Shown: positions 8,467 through 17,764, counted from the stretch's first letter. The stretch is DNA of 64,000 nt from CAIYTF01 sp963664845 (GCA_963664845.1 OY761615.1:1860001-1924000); one strand, 5' to 3'. Program-made: numbers and translations. Notes: generated by a model from the letters alone, not told the origin.

Positions 8467-8945
8467 ATCACGACCTGGAAATGCGATTCGCGGTGAAAGA
8501 TGATGTTCCACTGATCCTGAACTTCATCAGGGAGATAGCAGAATTTGAGCGACTTTCGCACGAAGTTACGGCAACGGTAGAAAGCCTAGAAGACTCCTTT
8601 TTTGGTGGGCCTAACAGTCCGGAAGTTGTTCTTTGTTTTATTGACTCTCAGCCTGTAGCGTATGCCGTTTTCTATCATAACTTCTCAACGTTTGTCGGGA
8701 AGAAAGGGCTTTACCTGGAAGATATCTATGTAAAACCTGAATTCAGACATTCCGGAATAGGTAAAAAACTATTTAAGTATCTTGCCAAAGTGGCTGTTGA
8801 CCGCAAATGTGGAAGAATGGAATGGGCCGTACTTAACTGGAACCGGCCGGCTATCCGGTTCTATGAGAATGTCGGCGCCAAACCATTGGCTGACTGGACC
8901 ATCTTCCGGCTGAAAGAAGATGAGATAAAAAAAATCGCCAAATAA
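8463..8945 (+). CDS. GNAT-family N-acetyltransferase
   Basis: 160 aa, taking the ATG at 8463 that overlaps the pepT stop as ATGA. A longer in-frame extension inside pepT is not credible. A single GNAT domain spans the protein: the acetyl-CoA binding motif reads LEDIYVKPEFRHSGIGKKLF (V-x-P-x-x-R-x-x-G-x-G), followed by WAVLNWNRPAIRFYENVGAK, the usual motif B. It is similar to small diamine or amino-acid acetyltransferases of the SAT1/thialysine type (ENVGAKPLADWTIFRL). The acceptor is unknown. Confidence 0.85.
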   Translation: MNHDLEMRFAVKDDVPLILNFIREIAEFERLSHEVTATVESLEDSFFGGPNSPEVVLCFIDSQPVAYAVFYHNFSTFVGKKGLYLEDIYVKPEFRHSGIGKKLFKYLAKVAVDRKCGRMEWAVLNWNRPAIRFYENVGAKPLADWTIFRLKEDEIKKIAK

Positions 8946-8973
8946 TTTCGGGCCATTTGATCCGAACATTTTT

Positions 8974-9001
8974 AGAGAGACGTGTTAACGCACGTCTCTC
9001 T
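8974..9001. terminator. Bidirectional hairpin between convergent genes
   Basis: AGAGAGACGTG (8974-8984) and CACGTCTCTCT (8991-9001) form a perfect 11-bp stem with a 6-nt loop, followed on the + strand by GGTTTT. It lies between the acetyltransferase end and the TonB receptor end. Confidence 0.75.
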
Positions 9002-9025
9002 GGTTTTAAACGTTCCGGCCAAAAT

Positions 9026-11299
9026 TCAAAATTCCAGCGAAACACCAATTGTTGGCAACAACCCGATAGAATTGGATTCTTCTGACTTCTTGTCCCGCTT
9101 ATTCCATCGTACTCCACCAACATTTCTGTGATTGTAGATGTTCTGTAAGTCTATATAGGTGATCAGGGTATAGTGTTCATAAAACCAGCGTTTATCAACC
9201 CGTAGATCGAGGCTGTGCAGGTCCGGCAACCGGAGTGAGTTATAGGTCGCAACACTTTGAGAACCATCTGCATTGTATGGTGTGTAAGGGCGCCCTGTGG
9301 CATAGCGAAACTTCATCCCGGCCTCCCAAAATTTGTCGAACTGATACCCGCCGCTCAGGTTCACAATCCACCGCTGGTCGTAGGCACCGTTTCTTTCCAC
9401 GCCATCCAGCGCCGTGAAATTTGTCTGACTCAGCGTAACGCTGAGAAGTCCATAACAGGGAATCTCAGAAAGTTTTTTCTGTGCGGAAAATTCAAACCCG
9501 CGGGATCGCCCGGTCCCGCCGCTGATCAATGGTTCCAACCCGAATGTAGAAAAATTATCCTCCGCACCGGATTGAAACCCTGCACCTGTGTTTGCAAGGG
9601 TCAGATATGGCCTCAGAACGCTGGAAGGGTAATTACTGTAGTCCTTTTGATATACTTCAATTTTCACCAGCGCATCATTTCTGATCCGGTATTCGGGACC
9701 AATTACAATTTGCTTTACCATAACAGGTTTCAAATTAAAATTACCTGCGGCCATCCAAATGTAGGATGGTGCCTGACGATAATAGCCCGCGGTTATATTG
9801 ACTAAAAGCAGTGGGGTCAGCGTAACGGTCGCATTTGCTCGCGGACTAATGCTAAACTTATCGGTTATTGCATCGAAATAATCGATCCTGAGCCCGCCAC
9901 CCACCTGGAGCAGTGCATTCAGCCTGCCCACGGCATTCAGATAGAACGCATATTTAAAAAACGTATTTTTATAGTTGAGTGCACTGATGGGGAGCAGTTC
10001 TCCAAAGGTTGTCTTGAAAAAGGGTAAAAGAATATCACTGTTAAAATGAGTCAACGTCGCATCTCCTCCGGTGGTGGCTTCAAAAGCTGCTGAAAAGCGA
10101 TGAATGAATTCCACCTTGAACTTATCTTCTGTTTCCAGCGACTTATTCAGAAATACAGGATTTAGCAATGAATCACGCTGACCAGTGTCATAGTCGGTGG
10201 AGTTTCTGCTCAGATAGAATTTCAGATAGCCGTTGGGCATGAGATGCCTGAATGAAAGCCCCGTACTATATTGGATTTGATTGCTGCCCAGGATATTTGA
10301 ATTCTTGTACCGTTGATCGGCAGTTGTATTGAAGTATTTAACGTTATCAACGGCGCTGATGGCAAAGAACGAAAAGCTGTTTTTCTGATCTGGTTCATAG
10401 TCAAACTTCAACAGGAAATCATAATATTCCGGAACAAAGCCAAACCCAGCAGCCTTGAAAATAAAATCGAGATAGCTTCGCCTGGCAGAGAAAAAGAACG
10501 TGGCATTGTGTGAAATGGGCCCCTCAATGTTTAAGCCAAATTGTGAAGCCGAAATGGTTGCTTTGCCCCCTATTCTGTCACTACGACCATTCCTGAGATT
10601 GATACGTAGGGCCGATGAAAGCTTGTCTCCATAGAGCACTGAAAACCCGCCCGTGGAAAAGGTGGCATCCTTCACAAAATCCAGATTAATAAAGCTTAAT
10701 GGACCTCCGGTGGCCCCCTGAGTTCCAAAATGATTTATGTTCGGAATTTCATAACCATCCAACAGGTAGAGGTTTTCAGAGGGTGCCCCACCGCGCACAA
10801 CAAGGTCATTTCTCCCGGCATCAGCTTGTGCAACACCCGGCAGAACAGATAAAGCCCGTACAACATCTTCAAAACCACCTGGAGCACGGCGTATTTCCTC
10901 ATTGCTAAATGAGGTGATGCTGGTCGACTCGAAATTATCTTTCGAGAAGTAATCGGCAGTTATGACCACGTTGGCAAGCTTAAGGATATCCTCCTTCAGC
11001 GAAAAATCTATCTGTGTTGGCTTACTGTTGTTAACGGTTACGTCTGTTTTAATCAACGTTGAGTACCCAACAGCAGATGCTTTGAGCTGATAGGAACCTG
11101 GTGGTATGTTCCTAATGGAATAGTGCCCCAGTTCATCGGTAGTACCGCCCAATTGCGTTGTTAAAATCACCACATTCGCAAACGGTACAGGTTTCCCTGA
11201 GGCAACATCTGTTATTTCTCCGGAGATTAAGCCAAAATCCCCTTGGGCTAAGACAGAGCTTACTGAGACCAAAAGCAAGGGAAGCAGCGTTTTTATCAT
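9026..11299 (-). CDS. TonB-dependent outer-membrane receptor
   Basis: 757 aa. There is a signal peptide (to about residue 19, VLAQ), then a carboxypeptidase-regulatory-like beta domain (ISGEITDVASGKPVPFANVV), a plug domain (SNEEIRRAPGGFEDVVRALSVLPGV...NDLVVRGGAPSENLYLLDGYEIP) and a 22-strand-type barrel ending in a terminal aromatic residue (GVSLEF). It imports an unidentified large ligand across the outer membrane. No SusD-like lipoprotein is adjacent, so it is not a classical SusCD pair. The upstream, divergent spacer (11300-11587) holds several inverted repeats that may be a leader on this strand. Confidence 0.92.
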   Translation of the reverse strand: MIKTLLPLLLVSVSSVLAQGDFGLISGEITDVASGKPVPFANVVILTTQLGGTTDELGHYSIRNIPPGSYQLKASAVGYSTLIKTDVTVNNSKPTQIDFSLKEDILKLANVVITADYFSKDNFESTSITSFSNEEIRRAPGGFEDVVRALSVLPGVAQADAGRNDLVVRGGAPSENLYLLDGYEIPNINHFGTQGATGGPLSFINLDFVKDATFSTGGFSVLYGDKLSSALRINLRNGRSDRIGGKATISASQFGLNIEGPISHNATFFFSARRSYLDFIFKAAGFGFVPEYYDFLLKFDYEPDQKNSFSFFAISAVDNVKYFNTTADQRYKNSNILGSNQIQYSTGLSFRHLMPNGYLKFYLSRNSTDYDTGQRDSLLNPVFLNKSLETEDKFKVEFIHRFSAAFEATTGGDATLTHFNSDILLPFFKTTFGELLPISALNYKNTFFKYAFYLNAVGRLNALLQVGGGLRIDYFDAITDKFSISPRANATVTLTPLLLVNITAGYYRQAPSYIWMAAGNFNLKPVMVKQIVIGPEYRIRNDALVKIEVYQKDYSNYPSSVLRPYLTLANTGAGFQSGAEDNFSTFGLEPLISGGTGRSRGFEFSAQKKLSEIPCYGLLSVTLSQTNFTALDGVERNGAYDQRWIVNLSGGYQFDKFWEAGMKFRYATGRPYTPYNADGSQSVATYNSLRLPDLHSLDLRVDKRWFYEHYTLITYIDLQNIYNHRNVGGVRWNKRDKKSEESNSIGLLPTIGVSLEF

Positions 11300-11378
11300 A
11301 TATGATTATACCTGTTAAATAATTTCAAAACATTCGAGGATAAGTTATCTGTCCATCCAGTCACTATATAAGGATTTT

Positions 11379-11478
11379 GGGGTATATCCGTATGGATCAA
11401 TCTGCAATGGGGGTTCCTCTATACTCCCGGTTCATTCCCCTTGCCGGGTTAGCGCATATCAGTACCCACATTGCTAAC
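11379..11478. other. Cluster of inverted repeats in a divergent promoter region
   Basis: Between the TonB receptor (-) and the hybrid kinase (+) lie several stems: GGGGTATA (11379-11386) with TATACTCC (11420-11427, one G-U), ATCC-GTAT-GGAT at 11386-11397, CCCGG (11426-11430) with CCGGG (11444-11448), and GTTAGC (11448-11453) with GCTAAC (11473-11478). This density of pairing suggests a structured leader or an operator region. I do not recognise a known riboswitch in either orientation. Confidence 0.3.
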
Positions 11479-11587
11479 AATGAGCTGCCAAAAAAAATTC
11501 AAAATTTGCCGGAAAAAATAAAACGATAGCAAAAAGATTAGTATATTTCATGATTATTTGTTAACTGAATGTTTAAAAACGCACGGA

Positions 11588-13414
11588 ATGGCAGCAACAA
11601 AAGAAAAAAAGACAAAATCATTTGAGCCGCATATATTCTACGGCGATATTGTCATGCTCACTGACGAATCATTCATATCCCTGAAAGTTTTGAAGGCTGA
11701 GAACGGCATGGAAGATGTTGCCGGACGATTCAGCACCGGCAAAAATCTAATCGAAGTATGTGCCCTTCAGGAATTTAATTCTGAAATTGAGCGTGAGCTG
11801 TCCAACCACAGACGATGGCGCGGAATTCAGCAAATAGAACAGACAAACTGGCTTCTTGAAATTGTCCAGCCAAAATCAGGCAATGTAAAAGAACGGTTTG
11901 TTCACCTGACGCAATTGTCAGGCGCGTTAACCGGAGAAACATTTCACTCATTCCCCTTTCTTCAGATTTCAAATGGCGTTAGCAGCTTTGTTTGGCAGGG
12001 CCCTTCGGCAAAAAAAGACGAGCAGACAGAATATTCTGCAGGTATTTTTGCCCTGAGCGGCTATACTCCTGCCGAAGTGAATAACCTGCCCGGGAAATAT
12101 TTATCGCTCATTTCGTTTGAAGATTCAGCTTCAGTGGGTAAGGTTGTTTCAGACTTCTGCTATGAACCCGGGAAAAAGAATGCCGAAGCGATATACCGCA
12201 TAATCCGGAAAGATGGCAAACTGCGTTGGGTAAAAGAATCATTCACCATGCTGCGTGATGCGGCAATGCATAATTATGTATATGCCGGATTTGTTTCCGA
12301 CATAACCGGCTTGAAAGAATATGAAGGAAAGCTGCTCGAATCTGAAGCAAAATTGCTTGAGATCAATCAATCAAAAGACCGGTTTATCAACATCCTATCT
12401 CATGATTTACGGGCTCCCTTTACCAGCATTCTTGGGTTTTCCGAGATACTGCTCAATGAACCAAACCTCCCGGCAAAAGAAAAAAACGAATACCTGACGT
12501 ATATTTATGACGCATCACAAAACCAATTGCAGTTTATTAATTATCTGCTAGACTGGTCGCGTCTCCGCACGGGCAGCCTGAAGATTGAGCCCCAGCGTTT
12601 GAAGGCACAGGCAATAATTTATAACTGCGTTTCCATTTTAACAGGAAATGCCATTCGTAAAAACATCACCATTCAGGTTGATGTTAACGAGTCCCTTTAT
12701 ATTGAAGCTGATGAACGCCTGCTGACACAAACAATTTTGAATTTACTCAGCAACAGCATAAAGTTTTCGCCCGATAACAGCAAGATTGAACTTCATGCCG
12801 GAATTTTTAACGAGACACAGGCAGAACTTATTGTGCGAGATTTCGGAATCGGCATTCCTCCGGAAGATCAGCAAAAGATTTTTTCCATTGAAAAAACCTT
12901 TTCCAAAGAAGGCACCCATGGTGAGAAGGGAAGTGGATTTGGGCTGGCTCTGGTGAAAGAAATTGTGGTAAAACATGGTGGTGAAATATGGTTCTACTCT
13001 GAGCCTATGAAGGGAACTGAGTTTCATTTCACCATGCCGCTTCCCTCAAACACCGTCTTGCTGATCGAGAGCAACCGCGACATCAGGAATTCCTATATTG
13101 AAATCATTAATGAAGCATTCCCTGAGTTTGTTATTCTTCCGGCAGATAATGGTTATGAGGCTATGGGATTGCTTGCCAGCCAGACACCCAACCTTATTAT
13201 TTTCAACCATCACATGCCTCTAATGAACGGATTACAATTTTGGGAAGCCGTTAAACGTAATGAATCCAACCTGAAAGTTCCGTTTATTGTGACGTGTGAT
13301 AATATGTCGCCGGATACAGAAGCTGCTTATACCAGATTCAATGCACATGCCATACTCAAGACACCGCTTGAAAGATCTGAGTTCCTAAAAATTCTACAGA
13401 TGACTCTACACTAA
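11588..13414 (+). CDS. PAS hybrid histidine kinase with degenerate receiver
   Basis: About 608 aa from ATG 11588; a TTG 10 codons upstream is also possible. The order is an uncharacterised N-terminal region, a PAS domain (about 145-250), HisKA with SHDLRAPF (His 272), HATPase_c with N box NLLSNSIKFSP, DFGIGIP and GSGFGLALVKEIV, then a C-terminal receiver-like domain of 121 residues. The receiver lacks the phospho-accepting Asp: LIIFNHHMP has Asn (about 540) where LIILDxxMP is expected, and the acidic pocket is reduced to Glu-Ser. The Lys of K-[TP]-P is kept. No transmembrane helix is obvious, so it is a cytoplasmic sensor kinase. It lies 14 bp before an UpxY-like antiterminator, suggesting joint function. 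Confidence 0.9.
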   Translation: MAATKEKKTKSFEPHIFYGDIVMLTDESFISLKVLKAENGMEDVAGRFSTGKNLIEVCALQEFNSEIERELSNHRRWRGIQQIEQTNWLLEIVQPKSGNVKERFVHLTQLSGALTGETFHSFPFLQISNGVSSFVWQGPSAKKDEQTEYSAGIFALSGYTPAEVNNLPGKYLSLISFEDSASVGKVVSDFCYEPGKKNAEAIYRIIRKDGKLRWVKESFTMLRDAAMHNYVYAGFVSDITGLKEYEGKLLESEAKLLEINQSKDRFINILSHDLRAPFTSILGFSEILLNEPNLPAKEKNEYLTYIYDASQNQLQFINYLLDWSRLRTGSLKIEPQRLKAQAIIYNCVSILTGNAIRKNITIQVDVNESLYIEADERLLTQTILNLLSNSIKFSPDNSKIELHAGIFNETQAELIVRDFGIGIPPEDQQKIFSIEKTFSKEGTHGEKGSGFGLALVKEIVVKHGGEIWFYSEPMKGTEFHFTMPLPSNTVLLIESNRDIRNSYIEIINEAFPEFVILPADNGYEAMGLLASQTPNLIIFNHHMPLMNGLQFWEAVKRNESNLKVPFIVTCDNMSPDTEAAYTRFNAHAILKTPLERSEFLKILQMTLH

Positions 13415-13428
13415 CAGACAATGATTTT

Positions 13429-13959
13429 ATGATATCTATTACTGATAAACACTGGTTTGCGTTTTATACTAAACCCCGTCACGAATTTAAAGCCGAGATA
13501 CAAATCGGTGCACTGGGAGTAGTCACCTATCTGCCTACCACCATAGAACTGCACCAGTGGAGCGACCGGAAGAAAAAAGTTCGGACCCCCCTTTTAAGCG
13601 GTTATATCTTCGTTTATGCCGACGAGCGCGAACGTATAAAGGCCTTGGAAGTGCCGGCAGTCATTCGCTGCATTTCAGAACGAGGCAGACCTGCTGCTAT
13701 TCCTGAAAATCAAATTGACAACCTTCGTAATTTTATCCGTGAAGAAACAAAATATTCGATCTACAATGGCATAGTCAAGGGAACAAAAATCGTCATCAAA
13801 GAAGGCCCGTTCCAGGGAGTCTCGGGTGTAGTCGCAGAAGATTCAGACGGGAAAACGCTTGCAGTGGCAATTGAATTATTGAACCGCTCGATTATTACCT
13901 ACATTTCAGATAATGATATTGTTGAAGTGATTAAAGAAGAACCCAAAGAAAATTTATAA
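13429..13959 (+). CDS. UpxY/RfaH-like NusG paralogue
   Basis: 176 aa. The N-terminal NGN domain starts HWFAFYTKPRHEFKA and includes LPTTIELHQWSDRKKKV and PLLSGYIFVYA. A C-terminal KOW motif reads GTKIVIKEGPFQGVSGVV. This is the architecture of UpxY-type specialised antiterminators, which in Bacteroidetes usually precede capsule or polysaccharide operons and relieve termination in the leader. Here no polysaccharide genes follow; the next gene is convergent. It is the second gene of a two-gene operon with the hybrid kinase. Its stop overlaps the convergent yigZ stop by 6 bp. It could act in trans on a distant operon. Confidence 0.85.
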   Translation: MISITDKHWFAFYTKPRHEFKAEIQIGALGVVTYLPTTIELHQWSDRKKKVRTPLLSGYIFVYADERERIKALEVPAVIRCISERGRPAAIPENQIDNLRNFIREETKYSIYNGIVKGTKIVIKEGPFQGVSGVVAEDSDGKTLAVAIELLNRSIITYISDNDIVEVIKEEPKENL

Positions 13960-14574
13960 GAACTCTGCTTTATCCGATATGTTCAGTTTATAGCGCCCGC
14001 GCAATTGGTCATCAAGGGCACTTACAAACTTTTCCTTTTCATCCTGCACCAGGAGGATATGATAGACCACTTCCTCGGTAAACACCGTATTCTTTATTTT
14101 AATGCGAAAACCAGAAAACAGATGATAGATCTGGTGTGTTTGTTCAAAGGACACGGTTATTTCCAGTGGAATATAGGCATGTCTCTCAATAACCTTAGCT
14201 TCTGCCAGACAGGCCATAGCCGCCTGGCTATAGGCAATACCCAACGGCCCAACTCCCAGTTTTGTGCCCCCAAAATAACGGATTACAATAATGGCAACAT
14301 CGATAAGCTGGTGATATACAAGTGCGTTCATAATCCGGACACCGGCCGATCCTGATGGCTCGCCATCATCGGAATATTTTTCATAGCCGGAAGCCAATCT
14401 GAACGCATAGCAATGATGCGTGGCATCGTAATATTTTTTTTTGCTGCCGGAAAGCAGATGCTGGAATTCCTCCACTGAACTTATTGGATATGCCTCGCCA
14501 ATAAAGGAAGAACCTTTTTCCTTAATTGTTGCATCAGCCGATTGTTGAATAGTTTTGTATGAAGAATTTTTCAT
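13954..14574 (-). CDS. yigZ: IMPACT/YigZ family protein
   Basis: 206 aa. The UPF0029 N-terminal domain is intact: a GSSFIGEAYPI start, the DATHHCYAFRL block, DDGEPSGSAG (about residues 67-76) and VIRYFGGTKLGVGPL. A smaller ferredoxin-like C-terminal domain follows. Eukaryotic IMPACT relatives modulate translation through GCN1; the bacterial role is not settled. It follows hemW by 8 bp on the same strand, so the two are probably cotranscribed. Confidence 0.88.
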   Translation of the reverse strand: MKNSSYKTIQQSADATIKEKGSSFIGEAYPISSVEEFQHLLSGSKKKYYDATHHCYAFRLASGYEKYSDDGEPSGSAGVRIMNALVYHQLIDVAIIVIRYFGGTKLGVGPLGIAYSQAAMACLAEAKVIERHAYIPLEITVSFEQTHQIYHLFSGFRIKIKNTVFTEEVVYHILLVQDEKEKFVSALDDQLRGRYKLNISDKAEFL

Positions 14575-14582
14575 GTACTGAC

Positions 14583-15746
14583 TTATAACAGTTTCTTGAT
14601 AATTTCATCACAGATCACATATCCCTTTGGCAGCATTCGAATAACCCCACCCTCTTCCTTTAAGTAACCATTCCGGATTAATGTTGTTAGCTCATTTTCG
14701 GTTTTGGTCAGCCACCTGTTGCCGAACCGCGATTCATATTCTCTTCTATTGAGTCCTGCACTCCTGAAGGCAAGCATCACATATTCGTCATGCATTTGGT
14801 CAACCGTCAACAATTCCTCACCCGCCCGCGCATGACCATGTTGTTGCATGGAAAGAAGATAGAAAGTAAGTGAGGAAATATTCCACCATCGCTTGCCATT
14901 CATAAACGAGTGCGATGAGGTGCCAAAACTAAGATAATCGCGATACTGCCAGTAATGATTGTTGTGCCGGCATTCAAAACCAGGGACACAAAAATTTGAA
15001 ACCTCATACTGCGTGAGCCCGTGACTGATAAAATGGTCCATAGTGATCTCGTAAAGATCAGCATCAAAATCGGCATCACTGATAACCACCTTTTTGTCCA
15101 ACACCATCTTGTTTAATATAGTCCCCCGCTCCAGTATTAGGCTATATGCGGATATATGCTTGACCGGCAATTTCGACGCCTGGACTAAATTCTTTGTCCA
15201 CGCTTCCCTGGTTTGTCCAGGAAGGTTAAATATCAGATCGATGGAAATGTTGTCAAAACCTGCCGTTACGAGGGAGTGAACAGTTGTAATGGCAGTCTGA
15301 GCGTCATGTATGCGCGTAAGAAAAGCCAGGTCTTTATCGTCAAACGATTGTATACCCACGCTTATCCGGTTAATACCCACAGCTCTGAACTGTTTCAACT
15401 TCTCATCATTTACTGTTCCGGGATTTGTTTCCATCGTTATTTCTACATCATCGGTGAAGGAGAACCTATGGTAGAGCGCCTGGATTATTTCCCCGATAAT
15501 TTCAGGCGGAAGCGATGAAGGAGTGCCCCCACCGAAAAATATGGAGGAGAAATGGTGCGATTTTGCATACGGAGCCTCATATGCTGCAAATTCCAGAAGT
15601 AATGCATCAATATATTCACGTACTTTTTCTGTGGTAATAACAGAATAAAAATCACAATAGATGCATTTATGCTCGCAAAAAGGAATATGAATATATATCC
15701 CTGCTTCTTTTGGTACTTGATGCACTTGGGTACCGGTTTGTTCCAT
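14583..15746 (-). CDS. hemW: Radical SAM heme chaperone HemW
   Basis: 387 aa, normal length. The radical SAM cluster motif CEHKCIYC (Cys 24, 28, 31) lies near the N terminus in IYIHIPFCEHKCIYCDFYS, the HemW/HemN signature. GGGTPSSL, ETNPGTV and RISVGIQSF follow as expected, then the HemN C-terminal domain. HemW lacks the extra cysteines of the oxidase HemN and is thought to deliver heme to apo-proteins. First gene of the operon with yigZ. Confidence 0.92.
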   Translation of the reverse strand: MEQTGTQVHQVPKEAGIYIHIPFCEHKCIYCDFYSVITTEKVREYIDALLLEFAAYEAPYAKSHHFSSIFFGGGTPSSLPPEIIGEIIQALYHRFSFTDDVEITMETNPGTVNDEKLKQFRAVGINRISVGIQSFDDKDLAFLTRIHDAQTAITTVHSLVTAGFDNISIDLIFNLPGQTREAWTKNLVQASKLPVKHISAYSLILERGTILNKMVLDKKVVISDADFDADLYEITMDHFISHGLTQYEVSNFCVPGFECRHNNHYWQYRDYLSFGTSSHSFMNGKRWWNISSLTFYLLSMQQHGHARAGEELLTVDQMHDEYVMLAFRSAGLNRREYESRFGNRWLTKTENELTTLIRNGYLKEEGGVIRMLPKGYVICDEIIKKLL

Positions 15747-15848
15747 GTAAAATCTTTGAATTACTATCCAAATCTAAAATTATCATAAAAAACACAAGGA
15801 AGAAAATATTTATTTTTACTATTTTTGCTTATTAATCATGAGTAACAA

Positions 15849-16622
15849 TTGATATCCAGCTTTTTTCAAAGAATTGGCAAGAAAACCCTCAGCACCATTC
15901 AGGAGATTGGTCAGGTTTCCAAATTGCTTTTCGGCATCATACGGTATATCCCCAGTATTCCGCGGAGCAGAAGGCTTGTGCTGTACCAGATGGAGCATAT
16001 CGGTGTTAATTCTCTCCCCCTCGTTCTGATCATCTCCATTTTCACCGGAGCGGTTTCTGCCTGGCAGGCGGCATATCAACTTAAAGGGCTGGCGCCCCTT
16101 TCCTTCCTTGGAGGCGCAACCACCAGAGCTGTAATCACTGAATTGGGCCCGGTTTTAACGGGAATCGTAATTGCCGGACGTGTTGGGGCATCAATTGCCG
16201 CTGAATTGGGAACCATGTCAGTTACCGAACAAATTGATGCACTTGAAACCATGGCAATTAGTCCCATTCGCTATCTGGCAATGCCGCGTTTTGTGGCTGC
16301 CGTAATAATGCTGCCCCTTATACTCATCTTCGCCAATTTTATTGCAATTCTGGGCGCCTATATTGTCTCCAATTTTTTCCTTGGCGTTTCCTATGCTGTT
16401 TTCTTTCAAAGCGTAAAACGATATTTCCTCCTGAATGACTTCTTCTATGGACTGATTAAAACCGTATTCTTCGGCGGTGTTACTTCACTTCTGGGCTGTC
16501 ATATTGGTTTGCGTACTGAAGGTGGCGCCGAAGGTGTTGGTCAGGCGACAATCAGATCATTTGTATTATCGGCTGCGACAATATTAATATTGGATTATCT
16601 CTTGTGGTCTTTTACTTTTTAG
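15849..16622 (+). CDS. mlaE: MlaE-type ABC transporter permease
   Basis: 257 aa inner-membrane permease of the MlaE/YrbE family (lipid asymmetry and Mce systems). The family core is plain: IFTGAVSAWQAAYQL, LGPVLTGIVIAGRVGASIAAELGTM, TEQIDALETMAISPIRYLAMPR and a GGAEGVGQATIRSFV C-terminal block. There are about five membrane segments. An in-frame stop lies at 15843-15845, so translation must begin at the TTG at 15849 or a later non-ATG codon; the nearby ATG at 15838 is out of frame. A TAnnTTTG-like box lies at 15820-15827. The usual ATPase (MlaF) and MCE-domain partner (MlaD) are not next to it. Confidence 0.9.
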   Translation: MISSFFQRIGKKTLSTIQEIGQVSKLLFGIIRYIPSIPRSRRLVLYQMEHIGVNSLPLVLIISIFTGAVSAWQAAYQLKGLAPLSFLGGATTRAVITELGPVLTGIVIAGRVGASIAAELGTMSVTEQIDALETMAISPIRYLAMPRFVAAVIMLPLILIFANFIAILGAYIVSNFFLGVSYAVFFQSVKRYFLLNDFFYGLIKTVFFGGVTSLLGCHIGLRTEGGAEGVGQATIRSFVLSAATILILDYLLWSFTF

Positions 16623-16757
16623 ACGGTGCTTAAACCACCGGTTAACCCCGCACCACACATCTTTTCCACAGCAAACACCCCTTGAGACATTTCTCTTTGC
16701 ACTTTGTTAGTTATTGGGAATTTGCCTAATTTATATGGTTAAATAAATTTGGATCAA

Positions 16758-17735
16758 ATGAGAGCAATTATTCCAGTAGCTGGCTTAGGAAGCCGATTAA
16801 AACCACACACTCATACACTGCCAAAAGTGCTTTTGAATGTTGGTGGAAAACCTATCTTGGGGCATATTATTGATAAGGTGCAAAATGAAGGTGTTAAAAA
16901 ATTTACTTTTGTTCTTGGACACCTTGGCGAAATGGTCCGCGATTATATCTCCAAAGAATTCCCCCTCATAATTGCTGATTACGTCGAACAAAGCACTGCG
17001 GAAGGACTGGGGCACGCTATCTACACTGCGATTCCTACGTTCGACGAGGAAGAACTTGTTATCATCCTCGGTGATACCATTTTTGATGTCAATTTGAAAG
17101 AATTGTTTAAACAAAAGCATACTGCCTTGGGCGTAAAATATGTTGATGACCCCCGGCGTTTTGGCGTTGCCATAATGAAAAACGAGTTTATTGAAAAATT
17201 GGTTGAAAAGCCGCAAGAGTTTGTCTCAAACCTGGCTTTGGTCGGCCTGTATTATATCACCAATCGCGCCTTATTTACAACCAGCCTGCAAACACTGATC
17301 AATAAGGATATCAGAACAAAAGGAGAGTTTCAACTAACAGATGCATTGCAGCTGATGATTGATGCAGGCGAAAAGATCACCACCTTCCCGGTTGAAGGCT
17401 GGTATGATTGCGGCAAGCCTGAGACACTTCTTTCTACCAACAGTTATCTTCTGTCACTGGACGGCCATTACACCGAAATGGATTCGGTAATCATTATTCC
17501 ACCAGTGTTTATCCCGAACGGCACACTGATCAAAAACTCGGTGATCGGGCCCAACACGACACTTGGAGAGGGAGTAGAAATTGAAGATTGTATCATCCGC
17601 AATTCAATTGTTGGGAATTTTGCCAAAATACAAACCTCACTGCTTCAAGACACCATTATTGGAACCAACTCAGAGATATTCGGCGCCTTCAAACGATTAA
17701 ACGTTGGCGATTCAACAGAAATTAAATTTTATTAA
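16758..17735 (+). CDS. Sugar nucleotidyltransferase (glucose-1-phosphate thymidylyl/uridylyltransferase-like)
   Basis: 325 aa from ATG 16758. The nucleotidyltransferase domain opens with the MRAIIPVAGLGSRLKPHTHT pyrophosphorylase loop and PKVLLNVGGKPIL, followed by ILGDTIFD metal-binding and VEKP motifs. The C terminus has left-handed beta-helix repeats (NSVIGPNTTLGEGVEIEDCIIRNSIVG). It makes a nucleotide sugar from a sugar 1-phosphate and NTP, but the specific sugar cannot be read off. The gene lies 29 bp before metK and may share its operon. Confidence 0.85.
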   Translation: MRAIIPVAGLGSRLKPHTHTLPKVLLNVGGKPILGHIIDKVQNEGVKKFTFVLGHLGEMVRDYISKEFPLIIADYVEQSTAEGLGHAIYTAIPTFDEEELVIILGDTIFDVNLKELFKQKHTALGVKYVDDPRRFGVAIMKNEFIEKLVEKPQEFVSNLALVGLYYITNRALFTTSLQTLINKDIRTKGEFQLTDALQLMIDAGEKITTFPVEGWYDCGKPETLLSTNSYLLSLDGHYTEMDSVIIIPPVFIPNGTLIKNSVIGPNTTLGEGVEIEDCIIRNSIVGNFAKIQTSLLQDTIIGTNSEIFGAFKRLNVGDSTEIKFY

Positions 17736-17764
17736 ATATTAATAAACTATCAGGAAAAGAACTA

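Noticed and set aside
16744..16751. TAAATTTG as a promoter box for the nucleotidyltransferase-metK-ahcY genes
   Set aside because: It lies only 7 bp before the ATG, leaving no room for a transcript start and leader.
17736..17764. SAM riboswitch upstream of metK
   Set aside because: The gap is 29 bases, too short, and no SAM-binding motif is present further upstream.
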